Positions 14,623 through 16,318 of a stretch of 16,318 nucleotides of DNA are shown here, piece by piece. Under the pieces are notes generated by a model that saw only the letters and a list, made by a program, of their open reading frames with translations, was not told the DNA's origin and searched no databases. The stretch lies in assembly GCA_905373665.1 (NCBI GenBank), contig CAJPTV010000045.1:1-16318 (forward strand), read 5' to 3'. Source of the DNA: Bacteroidia bacterium. Lineage in GTDB: Bacteria; Bacteroidota; Bacteroidia; Bacteroidales; CAJPTX01. Both the position numbers and the translations under genes were made by a program. The number at the start of each line of letters is the position of its first letter. Within the stretch, counting starts at the first letter, position 1.

Positions 14623-16230
14623 ATGAGCACACCACGTCAATTACCCATCGATACGCAAACCTTTGAATACATACGCAAGGCGGGCGCTGTCTATGTAGAT
14701 AAGACCCAGTATATAGAAAAGCTTCTTTCTCTCGGACGTTTTTTCTTCCTGAGCCGTCCGCACCGTTTCGGCAAGAGCCTCTTCACCTCAACACTAAAAG
14801 CCTATTTTGAAGGGAAAAAGGAGCTCTTCGACGGGCTCTATCTCGAACACGCCGAGCCGCAGCTCGCCGAGCAAATGCAACGCGAAGCGTGGGCATCCTC
14901 CCCCGTACTTTACTTCCAACTCAATGGCGTAGACTATAGCTACGACGAAGCGCTCAGCGAGACGCTTGTGGCTCAAATGCGAACTTTAGAAGCCCAATGG
15001 GGAATTGCGGGGGAGGAGAATAGTAGCCCCGCCATTCGGTTTACGTACCTCATCCAAACGCTCTTTCAAAAGACAAAGCAACAGGTGGTGGTGCTCATCG
15101 ACGAGTATGACAAGCCCCTTCTAGAGACCTTTGATGCCCCAGAGCGCAACGAGCGCTTTCGTACCCAACTCAAGTCCTTTTACGAGGTATTGAAGAAAAG
15201 CGATGCCTACATCCACTTTGCCTTCCTGACGGGGATTACTAAGTTCAGTAAAATCGTGCTGTTTAGTGGACTTAATAATTTAGTAGACATTACTTTGGAA
15301 GACAACTATTCGGCAATTTGTGGCTTTACCGAAGAGGAGCTTACCTCGCACTTCGCTGCTGAGATAGAGCAGCTTGCGACGAAGTATCAGCAGACCGTAG
15401 AAGAGGCACACGCTAGGCTGAAAAAGAACTATGACGGCTATCGCTTCTCTGGCAACGGCGTGAATGTCTACAATCCGTTTAGCCTGCTCAATGTGCTAGC
15501 CTTTAGCAATTACAAATACTACTGGTTCGAGACGGCTACGCCCGCCTTCTTGGTGAGCTATCTCAAGCAGATCAACTACTACGTCCCCGAGATTAAAGAC
15601 GGGGTGGAGATAGACGAAGGCGCATTACAAGACTTTCGTATCGGGGCCGCGAACCCGCTGCCACTCCTCTTTCAATCAGGCTATCTGACCTTACAAGACT
15701 ACTACTTTGAGGAGAATACCTATACCCTTCGCTTCCCAAACGAGGAGGTGAAATATGGTTTCCTGCGGACGCTCCTTATGGGGTATTACCCGACAGTCTT
15801 AGATGCAGCGGTGGACGTGCGACGCTTCCGTGAAGAGATCTTGCGGGGCGATGTGGATGCCTTTATGCAGCGGCTCACCGCGATCATCTCTGGCATCCCC
15901 TACGGGGACTTCTCTCGCGCCCCAGAGCCTTACTACGAACGGGACGGTCAGGTGGCGGTGTTTCTGGTCTTCTTGCTCATGGGGCAGTTTATTCAGACCG
16001 AGGTTCATAACCACGTGGGGCGTGCCGACGCGGTAGTACACACGCCCGAGTTCGTCTACCTCTTCGAGTTTAAGCTCGATGGTTCGGGGACACCCGAGGA
16101 GGCGCTACAACAGATCGAGGCGAAGGGGTATGCCCTTCCCTACCAGAGCGGTGACAAGCAGGTAGTCTGCGTAGGCGTGGTCTTCAGCAAGGAAAAGAAG
16201 ACTATCGCCTCTTGGCTGGTGAAACACTAG
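14623..16230 (+). CDS. AAA-ATPase-like protein with C-terminal PD-(D/E)XK nuclease-fold domain (AAA-ATPase_like / PDDEXK_9 family)
   Basis: Intact, 535 residues. The start is fixed by an in-frame TAA eight codons upstream and by AGGAG five bases before the ATG. The N-terminal half is the AAA-ATPase_like family: an opening LPIDTQTFEYIR...YVDKT block, a Walker A variant SRPHRFGKS (44-52, K51), Walker B VVVLIDEYDKP (155-165, D160/E161), a sensor-like TGITKFSK (203-210), GFTEEEL (234-240) and KNYDGYRFS (268-276). The C-terminal part (about 435-535) is PDDEXK_9-like, with GRAD (D469) and EFK (E482, K484) as putative catalytic residues and a following EALQQIEAKGYA helix. No signal peptide, so it should be cytoplasmic. 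Length and order are typical of the family, which is widespread and often multicopy in Bacteroidota. Its substrate and biological role are unknown; nucleic-acid processing is an inference from the fold. It stands alone and diverges from the protease. Confidence 0.93.
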   Translation: MSTPRQLPIDTQTFEYIRKAGAVYVDKTQYIEKLLSLGRFFFLSRPHRFGKSLFTSTLKAYFEGKKELFDGLYLEHAEPQLAEQMQREAWASSPVLYFQLNGVDYSYDEALSETLVAQMRTLEAQWGIAGEENSSPAIRFTYLIQTLFQKTKQQVVVLIDEYDKPLLETFDAPERNERFRTQLKSFYEVLKKSDAYIHFAFLTGITKFSKIVLFSGLNNLVDITLEDNYSAICGFTEEELTSHFAAEIEQLATKYQQTVEEAHARLKKNYDGYRFSGNGVNVYNPFSLLNVLAFSNYKYYWFETATPAFLVSYLKQINYYVPEIKDGVEIDEGALQDFRIGAANPLPLLFQSGYLTLQDYYFEENTYTLRFPNEEVKYGFLRTLLMGYYPTVLDAAVDVRRFREEILRGDVDAFMQRLTAIISGIPYGDFSRAPEPYYERDGQVAVFLVFLLMGQFIQTEVHNHVGRADAVVHTPEFVYLFEFKLDGSGTPEEALQQIEAKGYALPYQSGDKQVVCVGVVFSKEKKTIASWLVKH

Positions 16231-16259
16231 GCGGGGCGCACAGCCCGTGGTGAAGGGGG

Positions 16260-16280
16260 AGGGGCGTGAAGACCGCCCTT
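16260..16280 (+). terminator. Possible terminator hairpin after the ATPase gene
   Basis: GGGCG (16262-16266) and CGCCC (16274-16278) pair across a 7-base loop, and can be extended by a G-T and an A-T pair. It begins about 30 bases after the stop codon, but only two T bases follow directly, so an intrinsic terminator is only plausible. Confidence 0.4.
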
Positions 16281-16286
16281 AACGCC

Positions 16287-16294
16287 TATCTTTG
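16287..16294 (+). promoter_or_regulatory. Bacteroidota -7 box for a gene beyond the right edge
   Basis: TATCTTTG is a full match to TAnnTTTG, placed after the ATPase gene and its possible terminator. It suggests that another plus-strand gene starts just past the window. No matching -33 element was found. Confidence 0.45.
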
Positions 16295-16318
16295 TACTAA
16301 AATCAGAGACTGGTATAA

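Noticed and set aside
14623..16230. Calling the ATPase-nuclease gene a defence system
   Set aside because: No accompanying defence genes are visible in the window and the family has no established antiphage role known to me.

Overview
The window looks like a Bacteroidota chromosome, most likely Porphyromonas or a close relative. Three signs point there: a type IX secretion (T9SS) C-terminal sorting domain on a giant subtilase, BspA-type leucine-rich repeats with Bacteroidota-style beta-repeats, and promoters of the Bacteroidota TAnnTTTG type. The genus is inferred from protein flavour and a G+C content I judge to be slightly above 50 percent; no marker gene is present to prove it.

Layout: three genes fill almost everything. 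Minus strand, 14257 to 4862, is an intact 3131-residue secreted S8 serine protease followed by a long mosaic of adhesin-like beta domains and ending in a T9SS sorting domain. A strong minus-strand terminator hairpin follows at 4808-4849. Minus strand, 4756 to the window edge at 1, is the first 1585 residues of a second giant secreted protein made of BspA-type leucine-rich repeats and InlB-like beta-repeats; its 3' end lies outside. Plus strand, 14623 to 16230, is an intact 535-residue AAA-ATPase-like protein with a C-terminal PD-(D/E)XK nuclease-fold domain. It is divergent from the protease across a 365-bp intergenic region holding both promoters. The last 88 bases carry a possible terminator and a promoter-like -7 box for a gene beyond the edge.

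The two giant proteins are probably exported through Sec and then, at least for the protease, through the type IX system to the outer surface. There they would act as a surface protease with adhesive modules and as a surface adhesin. Same strand and adjacency suggest a common theme, but the terminator between them argues against simple co-transcription. The ATPase/nuclease protein belongs to a family of unknown function that is common in Bacteroidota; nothing here links it to the surface proteins.

The most notable structure not captured by a simple gene call is inside the leucine-rich-repeat protein. The same super-module (entry motif, leucine-rich repeats, tryptophan cap, then a beta or Ig-like segment) appears three times, followed by beta-repeats that are almost identical at DNA level and run off the window edge.
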